NCBI GenBank assembly: GCA_954871525.1
Contig: OX940863.1
Coordinates: 23,324,001-23,388,000, forward strand
Length of the DNA stretch: 64,000 bases
From: Parietaria judaica
Taxonomy: Eukaryota > Streptophyta > Magnoliopsida > Rosales > Urticaceae
Direction: 5' to 3'
Shown here: in pieces, positions 1-11,800 of the stretch
How positions within the stretch are numbered: position 1 is the stretch's first letter
How the letters are laid out: each line of letters opens with the position of its first letter
Notes under the pieces: model-generated
What the model saw: the letters and a program-made list of their open reading frames with translations, nothing else
The model's database searches: none
What the model was told of the DNA's origin: nothing
Translations under genes and position numbers: made by a program

Positions 1-140
1 AACGAGATGTCGATTTAGTTTTCATTCAATGATATACCACGACGTTTAAAAAGCTTTAATTTTTTATTTTTTTTTCTAATTTATTATTAATCTATTTTTA
101 TTTTAAAATTTCATTTTCAGAAGCTTTTTGGGGGAAATCC

Positions 141-1662
141 ATGGCGGATGAAATTCCCATGGAAGAAGAAGCAGTGCCAGAGAACGTCTCCAATGTCAAA
201 ACTCGAGCTTTTTTTAGTGCTGATACAGTTCATGTATGTGGATTCAAAGCATTGAAGCCATTCGCTTTCTTCACAGGTCGATTCATTTGATCTTCCAAAG
301 AAGAAGAAGAAGAAGAAGAAGATTCCTCGTAGTTCTCCGTACAAGCTCGCTGAGGAATTCTCCAGAAGCTTCCCGAGTATGAACAATCAGCTTTTCCTTA
401 GAAACAGTGGTAAGAATCCAGTGAAATTTACGTTGTGATTCGCTGTTTTTCTAATCCAATTCTGTTACTTAGTGAAGATGAAGATGAAGATGGAGAAGAT
501 GAAGACGAAGAAGAGCTAGGTTACGAAGGAGATTACGGGTATGAGAAGGTATTTCTTGATCCTTAGCTTCCATAACTAAAGCTTTGCTCTTCATTTTGTT
601 CTGAGAAATATGTTTTTAGGCATTTACGCCGATGAATGCGCCGTTACTTACCGAGCTTTCCCGGCTCGATTTCTGGTCTCGGAGCTTCGGAACAAGATTT
701 TGATCGAGCTGTTGGGACCTTTAGCTTTGTAGATTTAACATTTTTTTATGGAAGAATGTATATATATTTATATATTACCGCCTTGCAGCTTTTGGGTCGG
801 GTTTTCAGCAACCTCCGTAAGCACAATCCCGAGCTCGCAGGGGATAAGCGTCGCACGGTTTTGAGGCCGCCGGAAGTTGTTCACGACGGCACAATGAAAA
901 CGGTCTTCGTGAACTTCATAGATCTATGCAGAACGTATGCTCATTTTAACTTTATATATCATTATCAGTGATGTTAAAAACTCCGAGTTCGAGATTACGA
1001 ACTTAAAATATTATTTCGTCGTTTTTTGTTTTAATTTTAGGATGCATAGAGACCCCGATCATTTCGTGAGCTTTTTACGGAGCCAGACCGGCACAAGTGC
1101 GTCTCTCGATGAACAAGATCTTTTGGTCGTCAAGGGTCGGTTTTCTTTGAAAAGCATCGAAGTGGTCCTTCAAAAATATATAGGTAAGTTCATTGCTTTT
1201 ATAGATATTTTGGGAGATTCCTTCACGGCTTTGAATTAGCTTTACTGGGTTGGAAACCTTGTCGTGAATTCTGTTGACACGGAGAAATTAGTCGGGTATT
1301 TCAAGATCGATAATTAACGAAAGCTTACGAATTTCTCTTCGTGTCTATCATTTTAGTCTGTTTTAGTACGCTAATGAATCGATTTACAGACGAATATGTG
1401 TTATGCGACACCTGCAAAAGTCCCGACACAGTTCTTTCGCACGAAGGTCGTCTCATCTTCCTCGGATGTGAGCAGGTCAGATTAATACGTAGAAATTATA
1501 CGAATTTAGGTGTAAATTAGCTATAAATAATTAATTAATTTTATTTCTAAGTTGTAATTAGTAATTTTATATAACCCGTGCTTTATTAACCTGTATTTTA
1601 TTTGCGGTTTTTTTTCCCCGTCTTTTTAGTGTGGCTCAGAACGGCGCTTGAGCTGCAGATGA
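141..1662 (+). CDS. eIF2-beta-like translation factor gene (multi-exon, divergent, possibly broken)
   Basis: eIF2-beta is the subunit of the initiation factor eIF2 that binds eIF5/eIF2B and helps deliver Met-tRNA to the 40S ribosome in the cytosol. Readable exons are 141-185, 277-409 (with an uninterrupted lysine run typical of the eIF2-beta N-terminus), 478-548 (acidic), about 620-710, 789-934, 1041-1183, 1390-1475 and 1630-1662. The last four join in frame into the conserved core: LLGRVFSNLRKHNPELAGDK, then KTVFVNFIDLCRTMHR, then a C4 zinc finger with CDTCKSP and CEQCGSERR. The protein stops only four residues after that, whereas family members normally continue about 20 residues. Exon 4 does not join the upstream exons in one frame (a TGA lies at 633 in the frame that leads into the core), so either I have a boundary wrong or the gene is frameshifted. 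The family call is firm; intactness is not. Confidence 0.75.
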
Positions 1663-1958
1663 CCGTGGTTCGACTCTACCTGCAAATTTTCTATTTCGAG
1701 AGTTAGAGCATTTTGTTATTATACTTTTCTGATGGATCGTATTATACTTGTTCCGATTAATTAATACCACATTTCATGTGAGATTGTTTTGAATGAGATT
1801 TCGGAACACAAACGAGATAAGCCAACGGGGGGAATTCGCTGATGTGATACGGATGGCTCATTAATTAGTATTATTTTTAATTTTAATTTTAATTTCAAAG
1901 TTATCATTGTCAAGAAGACACTTTGACAAACCCTAAGGAGCTTTGTTAGGACAAGTTA
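1663..1958. other. 3' flank of eIF2-beta-like gene
   Basis: AT-rich non-coding DNA between the eIF2-beta stop codon and the hAT-type element. I see no gene or recognisable repeat in it. Confidence 0.5.
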
Positions 1959-1966
1959 GTTATAAC

Positions 1967-3002
1967 CAAGGATCAAAATGCCGTTTTGGCTGATAAATCG
2001 TTTGCCGTTATCGATGGATTAATCGTTTGCCGATGGATTTATCGACGGAAAACCTATAAAAATTATCGTTTGCCGTTATCGAAACTTATCGAACTTATCG
2101 ATGGATTAATCGTTTATCGATGGAAAACCTATAAAAAAAATTCACACATATTTTACACTAAAAACATAACATAAAATACTAATGTCACAAAATATAAACA
2201 TAAAAGTCTCATACAAAATATAATATATAAGCCACAAACCAAGTCTCATACTAATGTAACTAGCTCAAATCAACAATTTCCGAAACATATGTACTTTTGC
2301 CACAATGATATCACAATTCAGAAAAACTTCAAATTAAAAAAAAAAATTTATGCAAAACGATTAGTTTTAAAATTATATACAATTTTATAAAACAAAATTA
2401 CACCAAAATATTCGAGTAACTAGCTCAAATCAACAATTTCAGAAACATATGTACTTTTGCCACAATGATATCACAATTCAGAAAAACTTCAAATTAAAAA
2501 AAAAATTATGCAAACCGATTAGTTTTAAAATTATATACAATTTTATAAAACGAAATTACACCAGAATATTCGAGTAACTAGCTCAAATCAATAATTTCTG
2601 AAACATATGTACTTTTGCCACAATGATATCACAATTCAGAAAAACTTCAAATTAAAAAAAAATTATGCAAACCGATTAGTTTTAAAATTATATACAATTT
2701 TATAAAATGAAATTACACCAAAATATTCGAGTAACTAACTCAAATCAACAATTTCCGAAACATATGTACTTTTGCCACAATGATATCAAAATTTTCGAAC
2801 TTACCCAAATTTGGACGAAAAGTCCTCCGATTATCGTTATTTTGCTCTTGAAAAGTTGCAGCGATAAGTACCAAAGTTTTCGGTTCGAAAAATTTCGAAA
2901 AGTATAAAACGGCAGCGATTACTAGAGATAAGTTACCGAGAACACCATTTCTTCGATTAATCGAACGATAATCGCTCGATTTTCGCGATTTTCGGAACCT
3001 TG
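1967..3002. mobile_element. Non-autonomous hAT-type element (1036 bp)
   Basis: The ends are inverted: CAAGGATC on the left and the complement of CAAGGTTC on the right. They are flanked by a perfect 8-bp direct repeat, gttataac, at 1959-1966 and 3003-3010. An 8-bp target duplication with CA-starting termini is the hAT signature. There is no transposase ORF. The interior contains several ATCGATGG/TTATCGAT motifs and a 160-bp tandem array (separate entry). Confidence 0.75.
2258..2790. repeat. Tandem repeat, unit about 160 bp, about 3.4 copies
   Basis: Copies begin near 2258, 2418, 2577 and 2733, each starting aactagctcaaatcaa (the last reads aactaactcaaatcaa). Each continues with an AT-rich stretch holding acatatgtacttttgccaca. 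The spacing is 160, 159 and 156 bp. The array lies wholly inside the hAT-type element. Confidence 0.9.
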
Positions 3003-3206
3003 GTTATAACTGATTGTATAAATAAGTATACTATTATACATTCATGCTATACAACAAAACATTTTCTTGATTCAATAATAAAAAAACATTTTCTTGATTA
3101 GTCTTGATTTCCTCTTTCAAATAGTTTGTCCTTTTATCATTTGCCCTTTAATTTTGTAATAGTATTCAATTGCCCGATCTCTATTAAAAAAAAACAAACA
3201 AATGCC

Positions 3207-3722
3207 AAAGTCAGACTTATCAAGTCTCTTAAAGATAAATCATTAAACTCAATTTTTGGCGACGAAACTCACCGAACTCATCAGATTCTTATAGATAAGT
3301 CACTTAACTCTCTCTCTCTCTTTTTTTTTTTTAGCAACGAAAGACATTAACGTCATATTTTTACCACATATACACCCTTATACTTGTTGAATTTCACATT
3401 TTGTGTAATCTTACACGTGCCACATAAATAGTTTTACTTACATGTCAGACAGTAGACTGTGGTTGAGAGGAATGTCGAAAAAGGCTTACATATGACATGT
3501 AAATATATACTGATATGGCGCGTCTAACATTCCACAAAATGTGATATTTAACAAGTGTAAGGATGTATCTACAATAAAAGTACGACGTTAGTGACTCTCA
3601 TTGCTAAAAAAATGAGTTTATTGACTTAACGGTAATAATCTAATGAGGTCGATGGGTTTTGTCACCAAAAATTGAGTTTAGTGACTTATTTGTAAGAAAC
3701 TAATGAGTTCGATGACTTTCCC
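3207..3722. mobile_element. Palindromic foldback/MITE element
   Basis: The two halves (about 3207-3460 and 3475-3722) are imperfect inverted copies almost to the centre. For example, aaactcaatttttggcgac on the left pairs with gtcaccaaaaattgagttt on the right. RNA or single-stranded DNA of this region would fold into a long hairpin. No ORF is present and I could not identify a clear target-site duplication, so the superfamily is unknown. Confidence 0.7.
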
Positions 3723-4003
3723 CGCACCCCCTCGTCTCTTTAAAAAATTATAATTTATCTTATTTTTAATTTTATATTAACTTGAAGAAGAAAAAAAAAT
3801 AATTAAATCCTTTTTTAATCTTAGAATCAAATTTTAAAGGCGAATTTAGATAATAATGACTGAAAAATTGCAAAATTAAGAAACAACGACATGTCGTTTC
3901 ATGACAATAAAATTTTCTCAGCTCTAAAAAAATAAATAAAAAAGAAAGTATTATTTAGATCTGGTCATCTTCTCAAAACGAAACCCATCGGAGAAGAAGA
4001 ACC
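3723..4003 (+). promoter_or_regulatory. Upstream region of the Rieske gene
   Basis: AT-rich DNA of about 280 bp upstream of the Rieske start codon. It presumably holds the promoter and 5' leader, but I see no decisive TATA box or other motif. Confidence 0.35.
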
Positions 4004-5400
4004 ATGGCTTCGTCGATGCTACGATCGCTCAAATCCGCCATCGCCAGAGGCCAAATCCATGGCCGTAGCTTCTTCCCCGTCGAGCTCATCGCTGCCGATC
4101 CCATCAGCTCCGCATCTGAGGTATTTTCATGGTTTTTGCTTCTTCTTCGGTTCGAATTTCGTTTGGCTTCTCGTGCGATCTGATTGTGAAATTATCAGAT
4201 TTTACGTGTTGAACCTGCGATTCGGTGATCGTTTTTGGCTCTCGAATGAATTTGTTGTTTAGATATCGTGGATATATAGCTTCAATTTAAACGAGATGAA
4301 CAAAGAAACTGAGTCTAGGGTTTTTGTTCTTTGAGATGGAGTCTAGGAATTCCTTTGAATTTTGTTCGGTTTTTGGAAAATATTTTAGGCAATCGGCAAG
4401 TACTCAACAATGGCAGGAGAGTCTGATTCCACGAGCAGCAGAGCTCAATATGATCATCTTCTTAATCTCCGATCGTTCTCGCTCGCAAACTCGCCTCGCT
4501 CTCGATTTCATATTGCCAGAGGTAATTTCTTCTTCTTTTTTTGTTTGATTTTGTGATTTCCGTAGAAAAATTGCATCTTTTTGTTGCATATTTTAGTGTC
4601 AATTGAATATTTTCTGGTTCTTTGTTGCATAGTGAAAGGCGAATATGTTGCGAATGTTTCGATTTTCCATGAACTATGCTGTTATCTTTACATCTTTGCA
4701 ATATATTAGATTAATAGTTTTCGAATTCCATAAAGTAATTGATTGAAGCTCATCAGGTTATTCGTCTGATTCGATCGCTCTTCAAAACGAGCATAATCTC
4801 GCGCGGAACGTACATGCGACCGTAGCTGCCATCAAGAACCCAACTGCAGAGATAGAGTACGACGAGCACAACCACGAGCGGTACCCGCCCGGCGACCCCA
4901 GCAAGCGGGCGTTCGCCTACTTTGTGCTGACGGGTGGCAGGTTCGTGTACGCCTCCTTGCTCCGCCTCCTCGTCCTCAAGTTCGTGCTGAGCATGTCGGC
5001 CAGCAAAGATGTTCTTGCCCTCGCCTCCATCGAGGTCGACCTCTCCAGCATCGAGCCCGGCTCCACCGTCACTGTCAAGTGGCGGGGCAAGCCCGTCTTC
5101 ATCAGGCGCCGAACGGAGGACGACATCAGCCTAGCCAACAGCGTTGACCTCGGCTCGCTCCGTGACCCTCAGCAAGATATCGAGCGCGTCAAAAACCCAG
5201 AGTGGCTCATCGTCATCGGTGTCTGCACGCACCTGGGCTGCATTCCGCTGCCGAACGCCGGTGACTTCGGTGGATGGTTCTGCCCGTGCCACGGTTCTCA
5301 CTACGATATCTCTGGAAGGATCCGAAAGGGACCGGCCCCGTACAATCTGGAGGTACCGACCTATTCGTTTTTGGAAGAGAACAAGCTATTGATTGGTTGA
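4004..5400 (+). CDS. UCR1: Ubiquinol-cytochrome c reductase Rieske iron-sulfur subunit, mitochondrial
   Basis: This is the Rieske 2Fe-2S protein of respiratory complex III. It accepts electrons from ubiquinol and passes them to cytochrome c1 at the inner mitochondrial membrane. Three exons (4004-4120, 4389-4521, 4757-5400) join in frame to give about 297 residues, close to the usual plant length. The N-terminus ([17 protein letters not shown]) is rich in Ser, Arg and Ala with no acidic residues, as expected of a mitochondrial presequence. The segment around residues 120-150 is the membrane anchor region. The C-terminal domain carries both cluster-binding boxes, CTHLGC and CPCHGSHYD, whose two Cys and two His bind the cluster, and it ends KLLIG as in the family. 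The third exon is much more GC-rich than its surroundings. Nothing looks broken. Confidence 0.95.
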
Positions 5401-5771
5401 TCTTCTCAGTTAGCCTTAATGTTGAATAAGGTAATGTCAAATATCCGTGAAAGACGGTCTTTTTGCCGTTATAATCTGTTGCCAATAAGCTTCATAGCTT
5501 CCACAGAGCTAGAATTGTGTTGAGCTAATGTTTAAATGGTGATATACCACAGTTTGTTATATATATTTTCTTCTTCTTGAGATTTGTCTATCAAAATTAT
5601 AAACATGAAGTTTTCTTCTCAGATTATTTTATATTTTTTAAAATAATAATTTGTTTCTCATTTGTTGCGCTTTGCGCACGTTGAACGACGGAGGCTGAAG
5701 CTTTTCTCGCCTAAATCGTTTTTGTTTGGCAATTTTTCGTAGACTTAGCACATGTCGTTTCGCTCGGTAAC
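5401..5771. other. 3' flank of the Rieske gene
   Basis: This stretch probably holds the 3' UTR and polyadenylation region, up to the 5' LTR of the next element. No gene is visible. Confidence 0.5.
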
Positions 5772-5990
5772 TGTTAAAGAATATTTTAGAATTATTTAGA
5801 GTATTATATATCTAGAGCAATCTAGGTTAGATTTAATTAGAATCACTTAGAATTAGAATTATCTAGAATGAATTTATTACTCTTAGAATAACCTAGAAGT
5901 AGAATAATCTAGAACTCTTGTACATGTATAAATAGCCTTGTAACCTCAATGAAATATACAACATTTTCCTCTCCATTTTCTTTGTTAACA
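5772..5990 (+). repeat. 5' LTR of the deleted Copia element
   Basis: 219 bp, TG...CA, with a TATA-like tgtataaatagcc near its 3' part. It is nearly the same as the copy at 6663-6881. Confidence 0.9.
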
Positions 5991-6335
5991 TGGTATCAGA
6001 GCCACCCTCTGAAATTAGCTACTCCACCCCAAATTAGCCACCCTCCGAAATTAGCCATCCTACTCTAAGTTAGCCTACCTCCGAATTAGCCATCCCATTT
6101 TTTGGGTTCGAAATTTGTCTCTTTCCACTCTAAAATCTTCTCATCGTTCAATCTATTCGAAATCCCTTTTTACCCATTTGTTTTAGCCTCGTCCACACAC
6201 CTCCACGCGTAACCCTCGACAACCGTTTTTCGATTCCATCACCACCGCGTACTACTTCATCTACTTCGATTGCTTGTGTTGGTCCGAATCACCTTCGTCG
6301 CCTTCGTTATCTTGCTGCCTACTTCACAATTCGAA

Positions 6336-6548
6336 ATGGCTGAACAAAAGCCTGCTGGGGTTTCAGAAATGGTGTCCATACTCTCGAAGATTACGGACCA
6401 CAAGTTGAATGGTTCGAACTATCTCGATTGGATCAAGACCATTCGTTTGTTTCTCCGAAGTATTGACAAAGACAACCACTTGACCGACACTGCTCCAAGT
6501 GACGAGTCACCGAGTCACGACAAGGCTTGGTTTCCACATCATATGTAA
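6336..6548 (+). pseudogene. Copia gag start fused to the pol C-terminus
   Basis: The frame from the ATG reads a Copia gag N-terminus (MAEQKPAGVSEMVSILSKI, then LNGSNYLDWIKTIRLFLRS). Near 6530 it changes abruptly to sequence of the pol end. The DNA just after the stop, read in another frame, still resembles the conserved DIFTKAL...LGMINIYAP tail of Copia polyproteins. This shows the deletion junction directly. The product cannot be functional as a gag-pol. Confidence 0.8.
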
Positions 6549-6662
6549 AGACGGACGACCAAATAGGAGATATTTTCACAAAGGCTCTTAACGGGGTGCG
6601 GGTCGAATATCTTTGTAATAAGCTGGGCATGATTAACATATATGCTCCAGCTTGAGGGGGAG

Positions 6663-6881
6663 TGTTAAAGAATATTCTAGAATTATTTAGAGTATTATAT
6701 ATCTAGAGCAATCTAGGTTAGATTTAATTAGAATCACTTAGAATTAGAATTATCTAGAATGAATTTATTACTCTTAGAATAACCTAGAAGTAGAATAATC
6801 TAGAACTCTTGTACATGTATAAATAGCCTTGTAACCTCAATGAAATATATAACATTTTCCTCTCCACTTTCTTTGTTAACA
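6663..6881 (+). repeat. 3' LTR of the deleted Copia element
   Basis: 219 bp. It differs from the 5' LTR at only a few positions (for example cattttc versus cactttc near the end), which indicates a fairly recent insertion. Confidence 0.9.
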
Positions 6882-7952
6882 ATAACAAATGTTGTTTTCG
6901 ATTTTGCACTGTATAATTGATGTTTTGAAAACGATACGCTGCCATGGAGGCGAAGAAGAGCAAAAGGGAAGAATAAAAAGTAAATACTATTCCCGAAAAA
7001 ACTTTAATGACTTGCGTGATATATATATATATATATATATATTTTTAATTATAACTGTAAAATAAGAAATTCGTCGGTAAATTTTATGAAAAATCCGCTA
7101 AAAAAAACTGATAAAATTAAATTATAATTTTTTCATCGATAACGGTACGTGACCCTTAAAAGTTAAGCTACACACGTCACTCACACAGTTTTGTGAGTGT
7201 TTATTAGTTATCGAGATTTGAGACTAAAGAGTTTCATTGTTTTTTAGGCTATTGATAAGTTAAACATGATAATCGTTATCATTTTATCCGATATTGCTTG
7301 TTTATCGATAACCGACTATAAAATGGATAAATCGACTAAAACCTGATAAATCTTTAATAATTTTTTATAAAATATCGTTGGTTTATCGATAAAAATAAAA
7401 AAAAAAAATCAACGACTTATGGATAGGTTTTTTTTTTTTTTTTTAAAATGAAATATTAAAACAACGTTGTTTAGCTTTGCATAATCACATCCATTTGATC
7501 TTTTACTTGGGCTTACCTATGACAAGTATTTACAAATTTTTATCACCAACTACATGTCGTGGTTTGATTATTTCCAAAGTCAACCACCTACGAATCCACT
7601 CCTTTTACTTTATTATTGAATATTGATGCATTATCGTAATTTACACATGGTTATGTCTTTGTATTATATAACTTATATTATTGTGATAATATGATTATAT
7701 TTGGTTACATCCAATTACTGCATTAATAATAGTATTTAGAAGTAGTTTTGAAATTGAATGACCTCCAGTGCCCGGCCCTAGCCTGAAAAATTTCGAGCGA
7801 CCGGAAAAACAAATTAATGAAAAAAAATTAATTTTTACCATAAAATTAAAATTTCAACCTTCTATATTTATAAAAGATATTTCTAAATACTTTAATTTTA
7901 AAACTATGGATTAACTCGTAAAATATAATCAACAAAAATTGTTTTGGATTTT
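6882..7952. other. Non-coding AT-rich intergenic DNA
   Basis: About 1.07 kb without a credible ORF. It contains a short TA microsatellite at about 7021-7041, T- and A-runs near 7393-7445, and TTATCGATAA-type motifs near 7300-7400 similar to those in the hAT element upstream. Confidence 0.5.
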
Positions 7953-8418
7953 GGGTTAATGACGGCTAAAATATCCAAAGTTTGGTCAAAGAACCCCTCT
8001 TGTACCCAAAGTTTAAAAGTGGTGGCAAAAATACCCAAAGTCGCATATGGGGAGTTGACCACTTTATTCTCGTAACGCCGTTAACTTACCTGTTAACTAT
8101 GACCACGTGAACGAACGTGGGTTGCTGACATAACAATTTTTGCCACGTGGATGAGTCCATATCACCTCGTTTACGACAAAACAACGAATTAAACCCTTAA
8201 TTAATACTATTTAATACAACTAATTGAACCCCTATTGATTACACTTAACAAAACAGATTCCACGTGGCCAGAGTTAACGGGTGAGTTACCAGCATTATGA
8301 GAATGGAGTGGTCAACTCCCCAAAATGCGACTTTGGATATTTTTGCCACTACATTTAAACTTTGAGTACACGAGGGGTTCTTTGACCAAACTTTGAGTAT
8401 TTTTGCCGTCATTAACTT
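7953..8418. mobile_element. Mutator-type MITE, copy 1
   Basis: Long terminal inverted repeats of about 150 bp: the left end gggttaatgacggctaaaat pairs with the right end ttttgccgtcattaac. Internally both arms carry the tggtcaaagaacc / ggttctttgacca motif. There is no ORF. A target duplication is not visible here, but the related copy at 32058-32516 has a perfect 9-bp one. Confidence 0.75.
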
Positions 8419-8781
8419 GTATCCCATCAACTAACACGTACAACTAGCCGTAAAATTGGGCCTCATTGAGCCAAACATTATTCTTTCATAACTATGATTT
8501 TTTTTTTGACAGTGTTTATAACTATGATTTGCACCCATTTTTATATGACAATATTTTATTCTATTGTGGCTTACCCTGGAAATTTCCATGGATGGAAGTT
8601 GCAACTTTACTCATACTCTTCATTGGATAAAGTACCACAACGTAGTTCTCTTAGCCAAGCCAATAATAATAATAGTGAAAATGAAATATTAATTTCGTCC
8701 CTTCAAAGCTTAAACCACTGTTTTTCCTCTTCAACACTCTTCTTGTGCATCACAATGCTTATCACTACAATCATAAGTAAA

Positions 8782-8789
8782 TATAAATA
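8782..8789 (+). promoter_or_regulatory. TATA box of the mannanase gene
   Basis: The octamer tataaata lies about 45 bp upstream of the ATG at 8833. This predicts a transcript start near 8815 and therefore favours that ATG over the in-frame one at 8806. Confidence 0.45.
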
Positions 8790-8832
8790 CACACATCATG
8801 GAGGTATGAAGATATTCATTAGCTTCAATGCT

Positions 8833-11800
8833 ATGGATTCCCCAAAGAAAAAACTTGGGCTTAACATGTTCATATTGATGATTGCTTTGGTTTTTGGTAA
8901 TCATTTAAGTGCGTTTGTTTTTGCTAGAAGTGAAGAAGCTGAGCAATTGGGAAGTGATTTCTTGGAAGAATTGCAGGGTCTCTCTGAATATTATGGCTCA
9001 AATTATAGGTATGACATGTGTACAAATATCATATGAAATAATTGTCAAATTTGGAGTTTTTTTTTTTCTTTTTTTTCGTCCCACATTGATATTATTCTAT
9101 AAAAAGGTATTTTCCTTCTCTCTTTTTTTTTTGTTATAAATAGCTATGGAAGTCTCAAATTTTGGTATTGATTTTAATTAAAAAAATTTGTAAGAGCCTT
9201 GAATAATTTTTATCCATGAACCCTGCCTCCCATAACCCTGTTATAAATATTATTTTGTACGTCAATACGCATGTGACTTTTGTGCGTGCGACTCAAAACT
9301 CAACTTGTAGAATAAATAAATATTATGGTTTATTAATGAAGTTTATTGGTTTATAATCTGCCCTCTAATTTGCAAATAGTTTTTAAACTGCCCTTTGCTA
9401 GATGCTAACTTTTTTCCATCAAAATTAATGGCCATAATAAATGCAAATAGTTTATTGGTTTATAATCTTCTTTTAAAAAGGCATAATTGTTTTTAATTTA
9501 ATTTTAACTTCATAACCTAATTTTTAGAACTCCCTTTCTTCTATATTACCTTCACCTCCCGTCCTTCTATGATTGGTCAAATATCTGTATACGAGAAGAA
9601 ACAAGAATATCTAATGACTAAAAATGCAAATTTAACATGACCAAATTACAAATTAATAAAATAATACCTTATAATGACTAACAATGCAAATTTAACATGA
9701 CCAAATTACAAATTAATAAATGACTTACAATGCAAATTTAACATGACCAAATTACAAATTAATAAAAGAATACTTTTTTTTAGTAAAAGATGGAGGCCCG
9801 AAATCCTGCTAAGCGAACTCGAATCTCAACTAGGTTGGCACCCAAGGAACACAAAGTAAGAATCGGAGCTCGAGATAATATAAATAAAAATACCAAAGTT
9901 TACAAACAGAAACAAAAGAGAATAGAACTATTTAAATCTAAAGTTCTCTCTCGAACAAATGTCGTCGTTTACAAAAGAATACCTTATTTTTTGTATTCAT
10001 GCTTACAAATTACAGATCATTGATCCCAAAAATTTCTACAATAAAACTAGACAAGCCACTAGTATAGTTTCTACTTATTATATTTAATTATTCTTTAAAT
10101 ATTTCTTGATTTCAGGAGTGATGAAATGAGCAAGGAAGATGAGCAATGGATAATAGTGCAGAGGAAAGGGAACCAATTTGTGATCAATGACCAGCCTTTC
10201 TACGTCAATGGCTTCAACACATACTGGCTCATGGTGTTCGCCGCGGACCAGTCCACGAGAGGAAAGGTGTCCGAGCTCTTCCGAGAGGCGTCCTCGGTGG
10301 GCCTCACCGTCTGCAGGACGTGGGCCTTCAACGACGCCCAGTGGCGAGCTCTTCAGAAATCCCCCGGCGTTTACGACGAAGATGTGTTCAAGGTAGCCAC
10401 TTTCCTTGGTGTTCAAGTTACCCCTTTGGCTGCTTCTCAATTTTCACTAGAAGCCGTCTTTTGATTTTTATTGAGTAATATCACAGACTCACAGTTATGA
10501 CTCCGGTTGTCGCGGTTTTTCCGTTAATTTTTATTACTAGTTTTCTCTGGAACTTGTAAATTTTAGCACTTTTCTCCGTAGTCTTTTATAATAAATTATT
10601 AGAAAACCCGTCAACTGGTTTGACGGTTAAGAGTAGTTGTTGCAGCAATTTAAGAGAGACACTGCCTAAAAATAGGGAGACTCTTTACTAGGGGTAAAAA
10701 CCGGGACCAAGTAGTGGACCTTTGCCTTTTTTCAAGCCGGTTCAGGCTTTCCGAAATCGGGCACTGTCCTGATTTCTAAAAAGCCGTTCTTTTTTTAGGA
10801 ACCTGGTTGAGACCCAAGCAAAAGAAGGCCATCCCACTTTTTGAAATTAGTTTTACGGAATAACATAGGAAACCAATTTTTGCACATCGGTTATAAACAA
10901 GGGACGGGCCAGGCCAGGTTCTTGGATGTCTAACAAAAACGAAGTTTTCGGGACAAAACTGCAACGGGGCTATGGGTCCGAAATTTCACCCATACGTTTT
11001 TTATTTTATTTTATTTTGGTTAGTGTATCTGCTATGTTGGTTTTAATAATTACTGAGAATTAATACTAAATTTGAGTCATTTTCCATTTGGAATTGCAGG
11101 CTTTAGATTTTGTAGTAAGCGAAGCAAGAAAATACAAGATAAGGCTCATACTTTCACTAGTTAACAACTGGGATTCTTTCGGCGGGAAACCACAGTACGT
11201 TAAATGGGGAAAATCCGCCGGATTAAATCTGACTAGCGACGACGAGTTCTTCTCCGATCCGACTCTAAAAAATTACTACAAGTCCCACGTTAAGGCAAGT
11301 TCTTATAAAGACCCTTATGCCCTTGTGAACATCTGCGATGGCCAACTGTTAAGAAATTTTCGAATTTGCAGACCGTGCTAAACAGAGTCAACACAGTGAC
11401 AAATATAACCTACAAAGACGACCCCACGGTTTTCGCCTGGGAGCTGATGAACGAGCCTCGCTGCACCTCCGATCCCTCCGGCGACACGCTTCAGGTTTGT
11501 ATACGTATCTCTGATCGAAAAACTAGTTCAGACGGGTGAAAATTCACGTTTCTAACTCTTTTTGCTTCGGAATTAACTCCATAACCGGTTCGTTTTCTAG
11601 GGGTGGATAGAGGAAATGGCTGTGTACGTGAAAACTATCGATCCGAAGCACCTGGTTGAGATCGGATTGGAAGGGTTTTATGGTCCTTCTACACCAAACC
11701 GGGTTCACCTTAATCCGAACACGTACGCTCAACAAGTCGGAACCGATTTTATACGAAATCACCAAGTTCTTGGCGTTGACTTCGCTTCGGTTCATATCTA

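Larger units (their letters stand above)
5772..6881 (+). mobile_element. Internally deleted Copia LTR retrotransposon (1110 bp)
   Basis: Two 219-bp LTRs (5772-5990 and 6663-6881) start TG and end CA. A primer-binding site tggtatcagagcc (initiator Met tRNA type) follows the first, and a purine tract cttgagggggag precedes the second. The flanking 5-mers gtaac and ataac differ at one base. The interior keeps the start of gag and then jumps to the last codons of the RNase H region, so nearly all of gag-pol is missing. The element could only move with help from an intact relative. Confidence 0.9.

Noticed and set aside
117..386. Minus-strand ORF with a phenylalanine run
   Set aside because: It is the antisense shadow of the lysine-rich exon of the eIF2-beta-like gene.
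1959..3011. piggyBac element, because TTATAA occurs at both ends
   Set aside because: The 8-bp repeat gttataac with CAAGG termini fits hAT better, and piggyBac is not typical of plants; TTATAA is just the palindromic core of that repeat.
8494..8805. In-frame upstream extension of mannanase exon 1 to an ATG at 8494
   Set aside because: It would put 113 unrelated residues before the signal segment and lies upstream of the TATA box at 8782.
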